The notes: generated by a model from the letters alone, not told the origin. A stretch of 64,000 nucleotides of DNA from Neisseria sp. Marseille-Q6792 (GCF_943181435.1 NZ_OW969598.1:1364001-1428000); one strand, 5' to 3'. Shown: positions 8,832-21,356, counted from the stretch's first letter. Numbers and translations: made by a program.

Positions 8832-9605
8832 CTATTTCCCCGACACCCTCGCCATCAGCTCGTCCGCCAAGGCAAGATATGCCTTGGTACCCTTTGCCTG
8901 CGCATCATAAGCCATAACCGGCATACCGTGGCTCGGCGCTTCCGCAAGGCGGATATTGCGCGGGATGACGGTTTCAAAAAGCAAATCCCCGAAATGGCTG
9001 CGCAACTGTTCGCTGACTTCGGCAACCAGCCTGCTGCGGCTGTCGTACATCGTACGCACGATGCCCGTGATGTCCAAATCGGGATTGACCGCCTGACGGA
9101 TTTTGCGCACGGTCGCAATCAAATCGGAAATCCCTTCCAGCGCGTAATATTCGCACAACATCGGCACAATCACGCCGCCCGCCGCCACCAGCCCGTTAAG
9201 CGTCAACAGCGTCAGCGAAGGTGGGCAGTCTATCAGGATAAAGTCGTAATCTTCCGCCACTGCCTTGAGCGCGTTTTTCAAACGCACTTCCCGGGCGATT
9301 TCCTGTACCAACTCGATTTCCGCACCGGCAAGCGCGCGGTTCGCACCCAACACAGCGTATCCGCCCTCTTTGCTGCGTACCGTCGCCGACTGCACGTCCG
9401 CATCGCCCAGTACGACCTGATAAACACCGGACTCCAAACTCGCCTTGTCGATACCGCTGCCCGTCGTCGCATTACCCTGCGGATCCAAATCGACCACCAA
9501 CACACGTTTGCCGCGCGATGCCAGCGAAGCCGCCAAATTGACCGTCGTCGTCGTTTTACCCACACCGCCCTTCTGATTGGCGATGGCAAGGATGTTCGCA
9601 CTCAT
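8832..9605 (-). CDS. parA: Chromosome-partitioning ATPase, ParA/Soj family
   Basis: Deviant Walker-A ATPase that binds DNA cooperatively and moves ParB-parS complexes. The 257-residue protein has KGGVGKTTTTVNLA (residues ~9-22), DLDPQGNATTG and the Walker B LIDCPPSL. Start chosen at 9605 (MSANILAIANQKGG); a start four codons upstream (9617) is possible, with GGGAT close before it. Lies downstream of rsmG on the same strand, the common gidB-parA order, but parB does not follow: the next sequence is a Correia element. MinD is a paralogue elsewhere in the window, but this protein lacks the MinD C-terminal membrane helix. Confidence 0.95.
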   Translation of the reverse strand: MSANILAIANQKGGVGKTTTTVNLAASLASRGKRVLVVDLDPQGNATTGSGIDKASLESGVYQVVLGDADVQSATVRSKEGGYAVLGANRALAGAEIELVQEIAREVRLKNALKAVAEDYDFILIDCPPSLTLLTLNGLVAAGGVIVPMLCEYYALEGISDLIATVRKIRQAVNPDLDITGIVRTMYDSRSRLVAEVSEQLRSHFGDLLFETVIPRNIRLAEAPSHGMPVMAYDAQAKGTKAYLALADELMARVSGK

Positions 9606-9706
9606 GTACCGACCCATATCCCGTCTAAATAAATTGAAAAAAGAAAACTATGCGGAATTTTACCGTTATCCGCACCAAAAAGGTATTCATGCCGACCGAC
9701 GTACGG

Positions 9707-10330
9707 TCAGCGTTTACGAATAATGACGATATGGCGTTCCGCGTCCAAATCCGGCACATCGGCCTTCACCACTTTTTCTACAAAAACACCGGCGGGCAGG
9801 CGGCCGATTTCTTCCTGCGGATATACGCCCTTCATCGCCGCCCAGTATCCGCCATCTTTCAACAGATGCCCCGTCCACGACACAAAATCCGCCAGTTCTG
9901 CAAACGCACGGCTGGTAATCACGTCGGCACGCACGTCCGAAACCGCCTCCACGCGTCCGGATACCACGCGCACATTGTCCAATCCCAACTCGATAACCGC
10001 CTGCTGTAAAAAAGCCGTTTTCTTCGTATTCGCATCCAAAAGGGTTATCTGCACATCCGGACGGCACACCGCCGCCGGAATGCCGGGCTGGCCGCCGCCC
10101 GAGCCGACATCCAGCATCGTTTGCACACCCTCGATATGGGGCAGCAGCGTCAGGCTGTCCAAAAGATGATGGACAATCATTTTTTCCTCGTCGCGCAGGG
10201 CGGTCAGATTGTAGGTTTTGTTCCACTTTTTCAACAAATCCACATAGGCCAAAAGCCTGTCCTGTGCCGCTGCGGAAATATCCAAACCCAATGCGGTGAT
10301 ACCCGATTGCAGGCGTTCTTTGCGTTCCAT
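9707..10330 (-). CDS. rsmG: 16S rRNA (guanine-527-N7) methyltransferase
   Basis: SAM-dependent enzyme that methylates G527 in the 530 loop of 16S rRNA; loss is known to give low-level streptomycin resistance. 207 residues, with the SAM motif LDVGSGGGQPGIPAA (residues ~71-85) and the GidB blocks KWNKTYNLTA and HHLLDSL. It is the middle gene of a leftward set (membrane protein, rsmG, parA), with a 101-base gap to parA and a DUS hairpin in front. The usual partner mnmG is present but on the other strand 2.2 kb away, so the ancestral gidA-gidB order has been rearranged. Confidence 0.95.
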   Translation of the reverse strand: MERKERLQSGITALGLDISAAAQDRLLAYVDLLKKWNKTYNLTALRDEEKMIVHHLLDSLTLLPHIEGVQTMLDVGSGGGQPGIPAAVCRPDVQITLLDANTKKTAFLQQAVIELGLDNVRVVSGRVEAVSDVRADVITSRAFAELADFVSWTGHLLKDGGYWAAMKGVYPQEEIGRLPAGVFVEKVVKADVPDLDAERHIVIIRKR

Positions 10331-10374
10331 ATCCCTATCCTGTCCATGTTCAGGCGTAATGTTAACGGAAAAAC

Positions 10375-10413
10375 ATGCCGTCTGAAACCGCGTATCGGCG
10401 TTTCAGACGGCAT
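10375..10413 (-). terminator. DUS inverted repeat between the membrane-protein gene and rsmG
   Basis: ATGCCGTCTGAAA (10375-10387) and its perfect complement (10401-10413) around a 13-base loop, just after the stop of the leftward membrane-protein gene. Confidence 0.75.
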
Positions 10414-10426
10414 TTCCCGTTCCAAC

Positions 10427-10912
10427 CTATTTTTTCCTGTGAAACACCACCGGCTGCACCGGCGCGCGCGTCAAGCGTTTGGGCAGCGTCAGCATCGACA
10501 CCAGCCACACGGCAAACGCATATTCCAACACCGCCTCCCCGCGCAGTCCGCCCAAAGCGGCACTGCCCAACAACAGCTCGAAAATCCAAGCCACCGCCGC
10601 CGCCGCGCAAGCCGCCACGCCCGACAGAAACAGCGCGTAACGGGAATGCCGCCGCATCATCTTCTTATACGCCAGCTTCGTCAGACCCGCCGATACAACC
10701 ACATTCAAAAACGCAAACACACCGAACACAAACCAAACAGTGCCGTCCCAACCACCACGCCAGACGAATCCGCCGTCCGACACCGACACCAGCAGCCCCG
10801 TCCGTCCGAACACAAATGCCAAGGCATCATGCACCGACAGTGCGAACGGCAGCGTCAAAAACACCAATCCCGCAAACAAAGCCGCATAGGGATATTTCTC
10901 GTTCACATACAT
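10427..10912 (-). CDS. Predicted four-helix inner-membrane protein of unknown function
   Basis: I do not recognise the family. 161 residues with four hydrophobic stretches (about residues 8-30, 60-85, 95-120 and 130-150) and a short basic C-terminus (PKRLTRAPVQPVVFHRKK). The start at 10912 is supported by GAGGAGGG seven bases upstream; an in-frame extension to 10993 lacks such a site. It is first in a leftward group with rsmG and parA but separated from them by a DUS hairpin. The place resembles that of atpI-like genes in related genomes, but no similarity to AtpI is evident and no atp genes follow. Confidence 0.75.
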   Translation of the reverse strand: MYVNEKYPYAALFAGLVFLTLPFALSVHDALAFVFGRTGLLVSVSDGGFVWRGGWDGTVWFVFGVFAFLNVVVSAGLTKLAYKKMMRRHSRYALFLSGVAACAAAAVAWIFELLLGSAALGGLRGEAVLEYAFAVWLVSMLTLPKRLTRAPVQPVVFHRKK

Positions 10913-11016
10913 CACCGACCCTCCTCGTGAAGCAAACCGCATTATACCGTGCAAAACCCGTGCGGCCGCCCGAAAAGTTGCAGAAACAACCATTCATATA
11001 TATCATAACGAAAAAA

Positions 11017-11092
11017 GCCGGTGTAGCTCAGTCGGTAGAGCAGCGCATTCGTAACGCGAAGGTCGGGGGTTCGATTCCCTTCTCCGGCACCA
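11017..11092 (+). tRNA. tRNA-Thr (anticodon CGU)
   Basis: 76 bases from GCCGGTG to GGCACCA; CCA is encoded. The D arm (GCTC-AGTCGGTAGA-GAGC), TTCGATT T-loop and a TTCGTAA anticodon loop with CGU are all present. Compared with E. coli tRNA-Thr(CGU), base 39 is C instead of U, giving A31-C39 next to the anticodon loop; acceptor position 6-67 reads U-U. Both mismatches are seen directly in the sequence. A terminator follows. Confidence 0.93.
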
Positions 11093-11097
11093 ATACC

Positions 11098-11136
11098 AAG
11101 CACAGACCCTCCCTCCACCGGGAAGCCTGTGCTTTT
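11098..11136 (+). terminator. Terminator behind tRNA-Thr
   Basis: AAGCACAG (11098-11105) pairs with CTGTGCTT (11127-11134), followed by TTT; the loop can itself fold through CCC/GGG. It lies 5 bases after the tRNA. Confidence 0.7.
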
Positions 11137-11165
11137 TCACATTTCCGCTTCAGACGGCAACCGAT

Positions 11166-12293
11166 ATGAACACCTCGCAACGCAACCGCCTTTCCAGCCG
11201 CTGGCTCAACTCCTACGAACGCTACCGCTACCGCCGCCTCATCCACTCCGTCCGGCTCGGCGGAGCCGTCCTGTTCGCCACCGCCTCCGCCCGGCTGTTC
11301 CACCTCCAACACGGCGAATGGATAGGCATGACCGTCTTCGTCGTCCTCGGCATGCTCCAGTTCCAAGGCGCCATTTACTCCAAGGCGGTGGAACGCATGC
11401 TCGGCACAGTTATCGGCCTGGGCGCGGGTTTGAGCGTCTTATGGCTTAACCAGCATTATTTCCACGACAACCTCCTCTTCTACCTTACCGTCGGCACGGC
11501 AAGCGCACTGGCCGGTTGGTCAGCGGTCGGCAAAAACGGTTACGTCCCCATGCTGGCCGGACTGACCATGTGCATGCTCATCGGCGACAACGGCAACGAA
11601 TGGCTCGACAGCGGACTCATGCGCGCCATGAACGTCCTCATCGGCGCCGCCATCGCCATCGCCGCCGCCAAACTCCTGCCGCTGAAATCCACACTGATGT
11701 GGCGTTTCATGCTTGCCGACAACCTGACCGACTGCAGCAAAATGATTGCCGAAATCAGCAACGGCAGGCGCATGACCCGCGAACGCCTCGAGGAGAACAT
11801 GGCGAAAATGCGCCAAATCAACGCACGCATGGTCAAAAGCCGCAGCCACCTCGCCGCCACATCGGGCGAAAGCCGCATCAGCCCCGCTATGATGGAAGCC
11901 ATGCAGCACGCCCACCGTAAAATCGTCAACACCACCGAGCTGCTCCTGACCACCGCCGCCAAGCTGCAATCTCCCAAACTCAACGGCAGCGAAATCCGGC
12001 TGCTCGACCGCCACTTCACACTGCTCCAAACCGACCTGCAACAAACCGTCGCCCTTATCAACGGCAGACACGCCCGCCGCATCCGCATCGACACCGACAT
12101 CAACCCCGAACTGGAAGCCCTCGCCGAACACCTCCACTACCAATGGCAGGGCTTCCTCTGGCTCAGTACCAATATGCGTCAGGAAATTTCCGCCCTCGTC
12201 ATCCTGCTGCAACGCACCCGCCGCAAATGGCTGGATGCCCACGAACGCCAACACCTGCGCCAAAGCCTGCTTGAAACACGAGAACACAGTTGA
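11166..12293 (+). CDS. FUSC-family (aromatic acid exporter-like) membrane protein
   Basis: A 375-residue membrane protein with about six transmembrane segments in the first ~170 residues (basic N-terminus, then pairs of short helices). A long cytosolic helical domain follows (residues ~175-375). The half-size layout matches FUSC/YccS-AaeB-like proteins, which are proposed efflux carriers for aromatic acids or similar compounds; the substrate is unknown. The start ATG at 11166 follows a single DUS (11149-11158) and has no strong ribosome site. A DUS terminator follows the stop. Confidence 0.75.
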   Translation: MNTSQRNRLSSRWLNSYERYRYRRLIHSVRLGGAVLFATASARLFHLQHGEWIGMTVFVVLGMLQFQGAIYSKAVERMLGTVIGLGAGLSVLWLNQHYFHDNLLFYLTVGTASALAGWSAVGKNGYVPMLAGLTMCMLIGDNGNEWLDSGLMRAMNVLIGAAIAIAAAKLLPLKSTLMWRFMLADNLTDCSKMIAEISNGRRMTRERLEENMAKMRQINARMVKSRSHLAATSGESRISPAMMEAMQHAHRKIVNTTELLLTTAAKLQSPKLNGSEIRLLDRHFTLLQTDLQQTVALINGRHARRIRIDTDINPELEALAEHLHYQWQGFLWLSTNMRQEISALVILLQRTRRKWLDAHERQHLRQSLLETREHS

Positions 12294-12304
12294 CGGTCAA
12301 ACAC

Positions 12305-12341
12305 GATGCCGTCTGAAACGCCTGCCGCTTCAGACGGCATC
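12305..12341 (+). terminator. DUS inverted-repeat terminator of the FUSC gene
   Basis: GATGCCGTCTGAA (12305-12317) pairs with 12329-12341; loop of 11 bases; 11 bases after the stop. Confidence 0.8.
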
Positions 12342-12356
12342 CCCAATCCGCCTACC

Positions 12357-12385
12357 TTGTCGTCATGCCCGAATAACGGTACTAT
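12357..12385 (+). promoter_or_regulatory. Candidate promoter upstream of frr
   Basis: TTGTCG (12357-12362), 17-base spacer, TACTAT (12380-12385), lying between the FUSC terminator and frr. Each box matches 4 of 6 consensus bases. Confidence 0.4.
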
Positions 12386-12405
12386 TCGCAGTTAACAGTT
12401 TTCAT

Positions 12406-12440
12406 GCCGTCTGAAAGGTTTGAAGCGCTTTTCAGACGGC
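12406..12440. repeat. Inverted DUS pair in the frr leader
   Basis: GCCGTCTGAAA (12406-12416) with its perfect complement (12430-12440), 34 bases before the frr start and downstream of the candidate promoter. It lies in the leader rather than behind a gene, so it may act as an attenuator, or only as an uptake site. Confidence 0.75.
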
Positions 12441-12473
12441 TGCCCGCTTACCTTATCTTACCGAAAGAACAAT

Positions 12474-13031
12474 ATGATTAACGATATTCAAAAAACAGCC
12501 GAAGGCAAGATGCAGCGTTCGGTCGAAGTACTGAAAGAAAATCTGGCGAAAGTGCGTACCGGCCGCGCGCATACCGGCCTGCTCGACCAAGTGGAAGTCG
12601 AATACTGGGGCAACATGGTCCCCGTCAGCCAGGTTGCCAACGTAACGCTTCTGGACGCGCGCACCATCGGCGTGAAACCGTTTGAAAGCAATATGGCGGC
12701 CAAAGTCGAGAAAGCCATCCGCGATTCAAACTTGGGACTGAACCCGGCAGCGGTCGGCGACCTGATCCGCGTACCGATGCCCATGCTGACCGAGGAACGC
12801 CGCAAAGACCTGATTAAAGTCGTACGCGGCGAAGCGGAAGAAGGCCGCGTCTCCATCCGCAACGTGCGCCGCGATGCCAACGACCACATCAAAAAACTCC
12901 TCAAAGATAAAGAAATTTCCGAAGACGAGGCACGTCGCGGCGAAGAAGCGGTTCAAAAACTGACCGACAAATACATTACCGAAGCCGACAAACTCCTGAC
13001 TGCCAAAGAAGAAGATTTGATGGCAATTTAA
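12474..13031 (+). CDS. frr: Ribosome recycling factor
   Basis: Splits post-termination ribosomes together with EF-G (fusA is also in this window). 185 residues, the usual length, with the family motif [12 protein letters not shown] and the helical body ending [10 protein letters not shown]. The start at 12474 ([13 protein letters not shown]) gives the canonical N-terminus; GAAAGAAC lies just upstream. First gene of the plus-strand block frr-uppS-cdsA-dxr-rseP-bamA. Confidence 0.96.
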   Translation: MINDIQKTAEGKMQRSVEVLKENLAKVRTGRAHTGLLDQVEVEYWGNMVPVSQVANVTLLDARTIGVKPFESNMAAKVEKAIRDSNLGLNPAAVGDLIRVPMPMLTEERRKDLIKVVRGEAEEGRVSIRNVRRDANDHIKKLLKDKEISEDEARRGEEAVQKLTDKYITEADKLLTAKEEDLMAI

Positions 13032-13037
13032 CCTGCA

Positions 13038-13074
13038 CGGTTCGGCGTTCAGACGGCATTTGAACGCCGAACCG
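13038..13074 (+). terminator. Stem-loop between frr and uppS carrying one DUS
   Basis: 14-bp perfect stem CGGTTCGGCGTTCA (13038-13051) with 13061-13074, loop of 9 bases. Unlike the other DUS hairpins, only one DUS is present and it spans arm and loop. No T tract follows, so read-through into uppS is likely. Confidence 0.6.
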
Positions 13075-13086
13075 CGAAAGGCAGAC

Positions 13087-13833
13087 ATGAAAAGCAGCAC
13101 GCAGGCCGTTTTAGAACACACCGCCATTCCCAAGCATATCGCCGTAATTATGGACGGCAACGGCCGTTGGGCGAAAAAACGTTTCCTCCCGCGCATAATG
13201 GGACACAAACGCGGTTTGGACGCATTAGAAAATATGGTGAAGCATTGCGCCAAACTGGGTGTGCAATATCTGACCGTGTTTGCCTTTTCAACCGAAAACT
13301 GGCGCCGCCCCGAAGACGAAGTTTCGTTCCTGATGGGGCTGTTTTTACAGGCTTTGCAAAAGCAGGTACGCCGCCTGCACGAAAACAATATGCGCCTGAA
13401 AATACTGGGCAGCCGCGAACGCTTTAATCGGCAGATTCTGCAAGGCATCGAAGAGGCGGAAGCCTTGACGGCAAACAATACCGGCCTGACCCTGAGCATT
13501 GCCGCCGATTACGGCGGACGTTGGGATATTTTGCAGGCGGCAAACAAACTGATTGCCGAAGGCGTATCCGAGATTACAGAAGACACGCTGGCCAAACACT
13601 TGATGCTGGGTGATGCACCGGAACCGGATTTGTTCATCCGCACCGGCGGCGAAACGCGCATCAGCAATTTCCTGCTCTGGCAGATGGCATATGCAGAACT
13701 GTATTTCACCGATATTTTGTGGCCCGATTTCGACGAAACCGCCTTAGATGCCGCCGTCGCTTCGTTCCAAAAACGCGAACGGCGGTTCGGACGCACCTCC
13801 GAGCAACTGCCTATCGAACAGCAAAGGAACTGA
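13087..13833 (+). CDS. uppS: Undecaprenyl diphosphate synthase
   Basis: cis-Prenyltransferase that makes the C55 lipid carrier for peptidoglycan and O-glycan assembly. 248 residues; the catalytic motif IMDGNGRWAKKR places the essential Asp at residue 23, and TVFAFSTENWRR and RTGGETRISNFLLWQ are family blocks. The start at 13087 follows CGAAAGG; a TTG at 13060 would add nine residues inside the stem-loop and is rejected. Only 2 bases separate it from cdsA, so the two are translationally linked. Confidence 0.96.
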   Translation: MKSSTQAVLEHTAIPKHIAVIMDGNGRWAKKRFLPRIMGHKRGLDALENMVKHCAKLGVQYLTVFAFSTENWRRPEDEVSFLMGLFLQALQKQVRRLHENNMRLKILGSRERFNRQILQGIEEAEALTANNTGLTLSIAADYGGRWDILQAANKLIAEGVSEITEDTLAKHLMLGDAPEPDLFIRTGGETRISNFLLWQMAYAELYFTDILWPDFDETALDAAVASFQKRERRFGRTSEQLPIEQQRN

Positions 13834-13835
13834 AT

Positions 13836-14633
13836 ATGCTGAAACAACGGGTAATAACCGCCATGTGGCTGCTGCCGTTGATGCTGTGCATGCTGTTTTA
13901 CGCGCCGCAATGGTTGTGGGCTGCATTTTGCGGACTGATTGCCCTGATTGCCTTGTGGGAATATGCCCGTATGGGCGGCTTGTGCAAAATCAAAACCAAC
14001 CATTACCTCGCCGCAACCTTGGTTTTCGGCGTGGTTGCCTATGCGGGCGGCTGGATGCTGCCTAATTTGGTTTGGTATGTTGTTTTGGCATTTTGGCTCG
14101 CCATCATGCCTTTATGGTTGAGATTCAAATGGAGGCTCAACGGCGGTTGGCAGGTTTATGCCGTCGGCTGGCTTCTGGTCATGCCGTTTTGGTTCGCGCT
14201 CGTATCCCTGCGCCCGCATCCCGATGATGCCCTGCCGCTGCTCGCCGTGATGGGTTTGGTCTGGGTTGCCGACGTTTGCGCGTATTTCAGCGGCAAGGCG
14301 TTCGGCAAACACAAAATCGCACCGGCAATCAGCCCCGGCAAAAGCTGGGAAGGCGCAATCGGCGGCGCGGTTTGCGTGGCCGTGTACATGACTGCCGTAC
14401 GAAGTGCCAGCTGGCTGGCATTCGATACAGGCTGGTTCGATACCGTGTTAATCGGTTTGGTGCTGACTGTTGTCAGCGTATGCGGCGACCTGTTGGAAAG
14501 CTGGCTCAAGCGCGCGGCGGGCATCAAAGACAGCAGCAATCTGCTGCCCGGACACGGCGGCGTGTTCGACCGCACCGACAGCCTGATTGCCGTCATCAGC
14601 GTCTATGCGGCGATGATGTCGGTTTTAAATTGA
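13836..14633 (+). CDS. cdsA: Phosphatidate cytidylyltransferase (CDP-diglyceride synthase)
   Basis: Makes CDP-diacylglycerol from phosphatidate and CTP at the inner membrane, for all phospholipids. 265 residues with multiple transmembrane helices. The C-terminal signature [20 protein letters not shown] runs into the conserved GVFDR and fits the CdsA pattern with its metal-binding Asp residues. The start lies 2 bases after the uppS stop, with AAAGGA inside the end of uppS. An inverted DUS pair follows. Confidence 0.95.
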   Translation: MLKQRVITAMWLLPLMLCMLFYAPQWLWAAFCGLIALIALWEYARMGGLCKIKTNHYLAATLVFGVVAYAGGWMLPNLVWYVVLAFWLAIMPLWLRFKWRLNGGWQVYAVGWLLVMPFWFALVSLRPHPDDALPLLAVMGLVWVADVCAYFSGKAFGKHKIAPAISPGKSWEGAIGGAVCVAVYMTAVRSASWLAFDTGWFDTVLIGLVLTVVSVCGDLLESWLKRAAGIKDSSNLLPGHGGVFDRTDSLIAVISVYAAMMSVLN

Positions 14634-14637
14634 TTCT

Positions 14638-14666
14638 ATGCCGTCTGAAAACGCTTCAGACGGCAT
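14638..14666 (+). terminator. DUS inverted repeat between cdsA and dxr
   Basis: ATGCCGTCTGAA (14638-14649) and its perfect complement (14655-14666), 5-base loop. Confidence 0.75.
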
Positions 14667-14688
14667 CCGGTATAAAGTTATCCTCATT

Positions 14689-15873
14689 ATGACACCACAA
14701 GTCCTGACCATATTAGGCAGTACCGGCAGCATAGGCGAAAGCACGCTGGACGTTGTCTCCCGCCACCCCGAAAAATTCCGCGTATTCGCGCTGGCAGGGC
14801 ATAAGCAGGTCGAGAAACTGGCGGCGCAATGTCAAACGTTTCGCCCCGAATATGCCGTCGTTGCCGATGCGGAACACGCCGCCCGGCTTGAAGCCCTGTT
14901 GAAACGCGACGGCACGGCGACGCAGGTTTTACACGGCGCGCAGGCATTGGTTGACGTTGCGTCTGCCGACGAAGTCAGCGGTGTCATGTGCGCCATCGTC
15001 GGTGCGGCGGGGCTGCCTTCCGCGCTGGCGGCGGCGCAAAAAGGCAAAACCATTTATCTGGCGAACAAAGAGACGCTGGTGGTTTCCGGCTCGTTGTTTA
15101 TGGAAACCGCCCGCGCAAACGGCGCGGCAGTGTTGCCCATCGACAGCGAACACAACGCCATTTTCCAAGTTTTGCCGCGCGATTACACAGGTCGTCTGAA
15201 CGAACACGGCATCCGTTCGATTATCCTGACCGCTTCCGGCGGCCCGTTTCTGACGACCGATTTAGGCACGTTCGACAGCATTACGCCCGCGCAAGCGGTC
15301 AAACACCCAAATTGGAGCATGGGGCGCAAAATCTCCGTCGATTCCGCCACCATGATGAACAAAGGTTTGGAGCTGATTGAAGCGCATTGGCTGTTCAACT
15401 GCCCGCCTGATAAACTCGAAGTCGTCATCCATCCGCAATCCGTGATACACAGCATGGTGCGCTACCGCGACGGCTCCGTGCTGGCGCAACTGGGCAATCC
15501 CGATATGCGTACGCCCATCGCTTATTGTTTGGGCTTGCCGGAACGTATTGATTCGGGTGTCGGCGACCTGGATTTCGACGCCTTGTCTGCGTTGACCTTC
15601 CAAAAGCCCGACTTTGACCGCTTCCCTTGTCTGAAGCTTGCCTATGAAGCCATGAACGCGGGCGGAACCGCACCCTGCGTCTTGAACGCCGCCAACGAAG
15701 CCGCCGTCGCCGCCTTCTTGGATGGGCAGATTAAGTTTACCGACATTGCCAAAACCGTCGCCCACTGTCTCGCACAAGACTTTTCAGACGGCATAGGCGA
15801 TATAGGGGGGCTCTTGGCGCAAGATGCCCGGACACGCGCACAAGCGCGGGCATTTATCGGCACACTGCGCTGA
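14689..15873 (+). CDS. dxr: 1-deoxy-D-xylulose 5-phosphate reductoisomerase
   Basis: NADPH-dependent second step of the MEP isoprenoid pathway, feeding the precursor chain used by UppS. 394 residues; N-terminal NADPH motif [14 protein letters not shown], catalytic blocks [15 protein letters not shown] and [17 protein letters not shown]. The ATG at 14638 is inside the DUS and is rejected in favour of 14689. The 3' end contains a DUS read in frame ([11 protein letters not shown]), just before a run of six G. Confidence 0.96.
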   Translation: MTPQVLTILGSTGSIGESTLDVVSRHPEKFRVFALAGHKQVEKLAAQCQTFRPEYAVVADAEHAARLEALLKRDGTATQVLHGAQALVDVASADEVSGVMCAIVGAAGLPSALAAAQKGKTIYLANKETLVVSGSLFMETARANGAAVLPIDSEHNAIFQVLPRDYTGRLNEHGIRSIILTASGGPFLTTDLGTFDSITPAQAVKHPNWSMGRKISVDSATMMNKGLELIEAHWLFNCPPDKLEVVIHPQSVIHSMVRYRDGSVLAQLGNPDMRTPIAYCLGLPERIDSGVGDLDFDALSALTFQKPDFDRFPCLKLAYEAMNAGGTAPCVLNAANEAAVAAFLDGQIKFTDIAKTVAHCLAQDFSDGIGDIGGLLAQDARTRAQARAFIGTLR

Positions 15874-15907
15874 TGCCGTCTGAACACCGTTATCAAAGGA
15901 AAACCAT

Positions 15908-17248
15908 TTGCACACCCTTCTAGCTTTTATCTTCGCCATCCTGATTTTGGTCAGCCTGCACGAATTCGGACACTACGCCGTTGCAAAATTATGCGGCGTA
16001 AAAGTGCTGCGTTTTTCCGTCGGCTTCGGCAAACCGTTTTTTACCCGAAAGCGCGGCGACACCGAATGGTGCCTCGCCCCGATTCCGTTGGGCGGTTACG
16101 TCAAAATGGTCGATACGCGCGAAGGCGAAGTATCAGAAGCCGATTTACCCTACGCTTTTGACAAACAACACCCCGCCAAGCGCATCGCCATCGTCGCCGC
16201 CGGCCCGCTGACCAACCTCGCACTGGCGGTTTTGCTGTACGGACTGAGCTTTTCCTTCGGCGTTACCGAACTGCGCCCCTATGTCGGCACAGTCGAACCC
16301 GACACCATTGCCGCCCGCGCCGGCTTCCAAAGCGGCGACAAAATACAATCCGTCAACAGCACACCCGTTGAAGATTGGGGCAGCGCGCAAACCGAAATCG
16401 CCCTCAACCTTGAGGCAGGCAAAGTCGCCGTCGCCGTTCAGACGGCATCAGGTGCGCAAACCGTCCGCACCATCGACGCCGCAGGCACGGAAGAAGCAGG
16501 TAAAATTGCGAAAAACCAAGGCTACATCGGCCTGATGCCATTTAAAATCAGTACCGTTATCGGCGGAGTAGAAAAAGGCAGCCCCGCCGACAAAGCAGGC
16601 TTGAAAACAGGCGACAAGCTGACTGCCGCCGACGGCAAACCCATTACCTCATGGCAAGAATGGGCAAACCTGACCCGCCAAAGCCCGGGCAGGAAAATTG
16701 CCTTAACCTACGAACGCGCCGGACAAACCCATACCGCCGACATCCGCCCCGATACTGTCGAACAGCCCGACCACACCCTGATCGGGCGCGTCGGCCTCCG
16801 TCCGCAGCCCGACAAGGCATGGGACGCGCAAATCCGCCGCAACTACCGTCCGTCTGTTGTCCGCGCATTCGGCATGGGTTGGGAAAAAACCGTTTCCTAC
16901 TCGTGGACAACCGTCAAGTTTTTCGGCAAACTCATCAGCGGTAATGCTTCCGCCAGCCATATTTCCGGTCCGCTGACCATTGCCGATATTGCCGGACAGT
17001 CCGCCGAACTCGGCTTGCAAAGTTATTTGGAATTTTTAGCGCTGGTCAGCATCAGCCTCGGCGTGCTGAACCTGTTGCCGGTTCCCGTTTTGGACGGCGG
17101 CCACCTCGTGTTTTATACTGCCGAATGGATACGCGGCAAACCTTTGGGCGAACGCATCCAAAACATCGGTTTGCGCTTCGGGCTTGCCCTCATGATGCTG
17201 ATGATGGCAATCGCTTTTTTCAACGACATTACCCGCCTGCTTGGCTGA
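15908..17248 (+). CDS. rseP: Site-2 metalloprotease RseP (RasP/MucP family)
   Basis: Intramembrane zinc protease that cuts membrane-bound anti-sigma factors and signal-peptide remnants. 446 residues. HExxH zinc site HEFGH at residues 18-22 in the first transmembrane helix; tandem PDZ domains in the middle (~115-300, with [13 protein letters not shown] in the second); third zinc-ligand motif [12 protein letters not shown] in the last third. The start is TTG at 15908: it has AAAGGA eight bases upstream and gives the canonical N-terminus, and no ATG fits. Order dxr-rseP-bamA-skp-lpxD-fabZ-lpxA is the conserved envelope cluster. Confidence 0.95.
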   Translation: MHTLLAFIFAILILVSLHEFGHYAVAKLCGVKVLRFSVGFGKPFFTRKRGDTEWCLAPIPLGGYVKMVDTREGEVSEADLPYAFDKQHPAKRIAIVAAGPLTNLALAVLLYGLSFSFGVTELRPYVGTVEPDTIAARAGFQSGDKIQSVNSTPVEDWGSAQTEIALNLEAGKVAVAVQTASGAQTVRTIDAAGTEEAGKIAKNQGYIGLMPFKISTVIGGVEKGSPADKAGLKTGDKLTAADGKPITSWQEWANLTRQSPGRKIALTYERAGQTHTADIRPDTVEQPDHTLIGRVGLRPQPDKAWDAQIRRNYRPSVVRAFGMGWEKTVSYSWTTVKFFGKLISGNASASHISGPLTIADIAGQSAELGLQSYLEFLALVSISLGVLNLLPVPVLDGGHLVFYTAEWIRGKPLGERIQNIGLRFGLALMMLMMAIAFFNDITRLLG

Positions 17249-17259
17249 ATTTCACGTTT

Positions 17260-17284
17260 CGTTATGCCGTCTGAAAGCATAACG
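17260..17284 (+). terminator. Small hairpin with a DUS in its loop, between rseP and bamA
   Basis: CGTTATGC (17260-17267) pairs with GCATAACG (17277-17284), and the 9-base loop plus arm holds ATGCCGTCTGAA. No T tract, so termination is doubtful. Confidence 0.5.
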
Positions 17285-17302
17285 CACCACAAGGAACTTA
17301 TG

Positions 17303-20247
<2,945 letters not shown>

Positions 20248-20279
20248 CCCTTTCAGACGGCATACCGAACAGGAAAACC

Positions 20280-21323
20280 ATGATTCCGGCCACCTACACC
20301 CTGTCCCAAATCACCGCGCAGCTCGGCGGCGAATGGCGCGGCGAGGACATTTCCGTTACCGCCGTGCGCCCGCTCGCAGACGCGCAGGCGGAACACATCA
20401 GCTTCCTCGCCAACCCGAAATACAAAGCCGAAGTCCACGACAGCAGCGCGGGCGCGGTCATCGTTTCCGCCAAAGCGGCAGACGAATTTGAAGGGCGCAA
20501 CCTGATTGTCGCCGACGATCCCTATCTCTATTTCGCCAAAGTCGCGCGCCTGTTTTCACCCGTCGTCAAAGCGCGCGGCGGCATCCATCCGACCGCCGTC
20601 GTCGAACCGAGTGCCACCGTTCCCGCAAGCTGCGAAATCGGCGCGAACGCCTACATCGGCGCAAACACCGTGCTCGGCGAAGGCTGCCGCATCTTGGCAA
20701 ACGCCGTCGTCCAACACGATTGCAAACTGGGCGACGAAGTCGTCATGCATCCCAACGCCGTCGTTTATTACGGCTGCACACTCGGCAGACGCGTCGAAAT
20801 CCACAGCGGCGCAGTCATCGGCGCGGACGGTTTCGGACTCGCTTTTGCCGGCGATTCATGGTTTAAAATCCCGCAAACCGGCGCGGTAACGCTGGGCGAC
20901 GACGTAGAAATCGGCTCGAACACCAACATCGACCGGGGCGCGATGAGCGACACCACCGTCGGCAACGGCACCAAAATCGACAACCAAGTCCAAATCGGAC
21001 ACAACTGCAAAATCGGTTCGCACACCGTCATCGCCGCCAAAACCGGCATCTCAGGCAGCGTAACCATAGGCAGCTACTGCATCATCGGCGGCGGCGTCGG
21101 TACGGTCGGACACATCGAAATCGCCGACAAAACCACCATCGGCGGCGGCACGTCCGTCACCCACAGCATTACCGAAAGCGGCAAACACCTTGCCGGCATC
21201 TTCCCGATGTCCGAGCATAAAGAATGGGCGCGCAACGCCGTTTACATCCACCGCTTAAGCGAAATGAACAAACGCCTCAAAACGCTGGAACAGCAGCTTT
21301 CAGACGGCAAAGACACGCAATAA
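20280..21323 (+). CDS. lpxD: UDP-3-O-(3-hydroxyacyl)glucosamine N-acyltransferase
   Basis: Third step of lipid A synthesis: adds the N-linked 3-hydroxyacyl chain. 347 residues; N-terminal uridine-binding domain (~1-100) then a long left-handed beta-helix of hexapeptide repeats (e.g. [16 protein letters not shown]), with the catalytic His context GQVQ-like block [12 protein letters not shown], and a C-terminal helix. A single DUS lies upstream (~20252), and another is read in frame in the last codons (SDGKDTQ). Confidence 0.96.
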   Translation: MIPATYTLSQITAQLGGEWRGEDISVTAVRPLADAQAEHISFLANPKYKAEVHDSSAGAVIVSAKAADEFEGRNLIVADDPYLYFAKVARLFSPVVKARGGIHPTAVVEPSATVPASCEIGANAYIGANTVLGEGCRILANAVVQHDCKLGDEVVMHPNAVVYYGCTLGRRVEIHSGAVIGADGFGLAFAGDSWFKIPQTGAVTLGDDVEIGSNTNIDRGAMSDTTVGNGTKIDNQVQIGHNCKIGSHTVIAAKTGISGSVTIGSYCIIGGGVGTVGHIEIADKTTIGGGTSVTHSITESGKHLAGIFPMSEHKEWARNAVYIHRLSEMNKRLKTLEQQLSDGKDTQ

Positions 21324-21356
21324 ATCCAAACCGATTTTTCCAAGGAACACAAAAAC

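Noticed and set aside
9691..9708. GACCG/CGGTC hairpin after rsmG
   Set aside because: Overlaps the rsmG stop codon, five pairs only, no T tract.
15805..15810. Six-G run near the end of dxr as a phase-variation tract
   Set aside because: Too short for frequent slippage and in a housekeeping gene.
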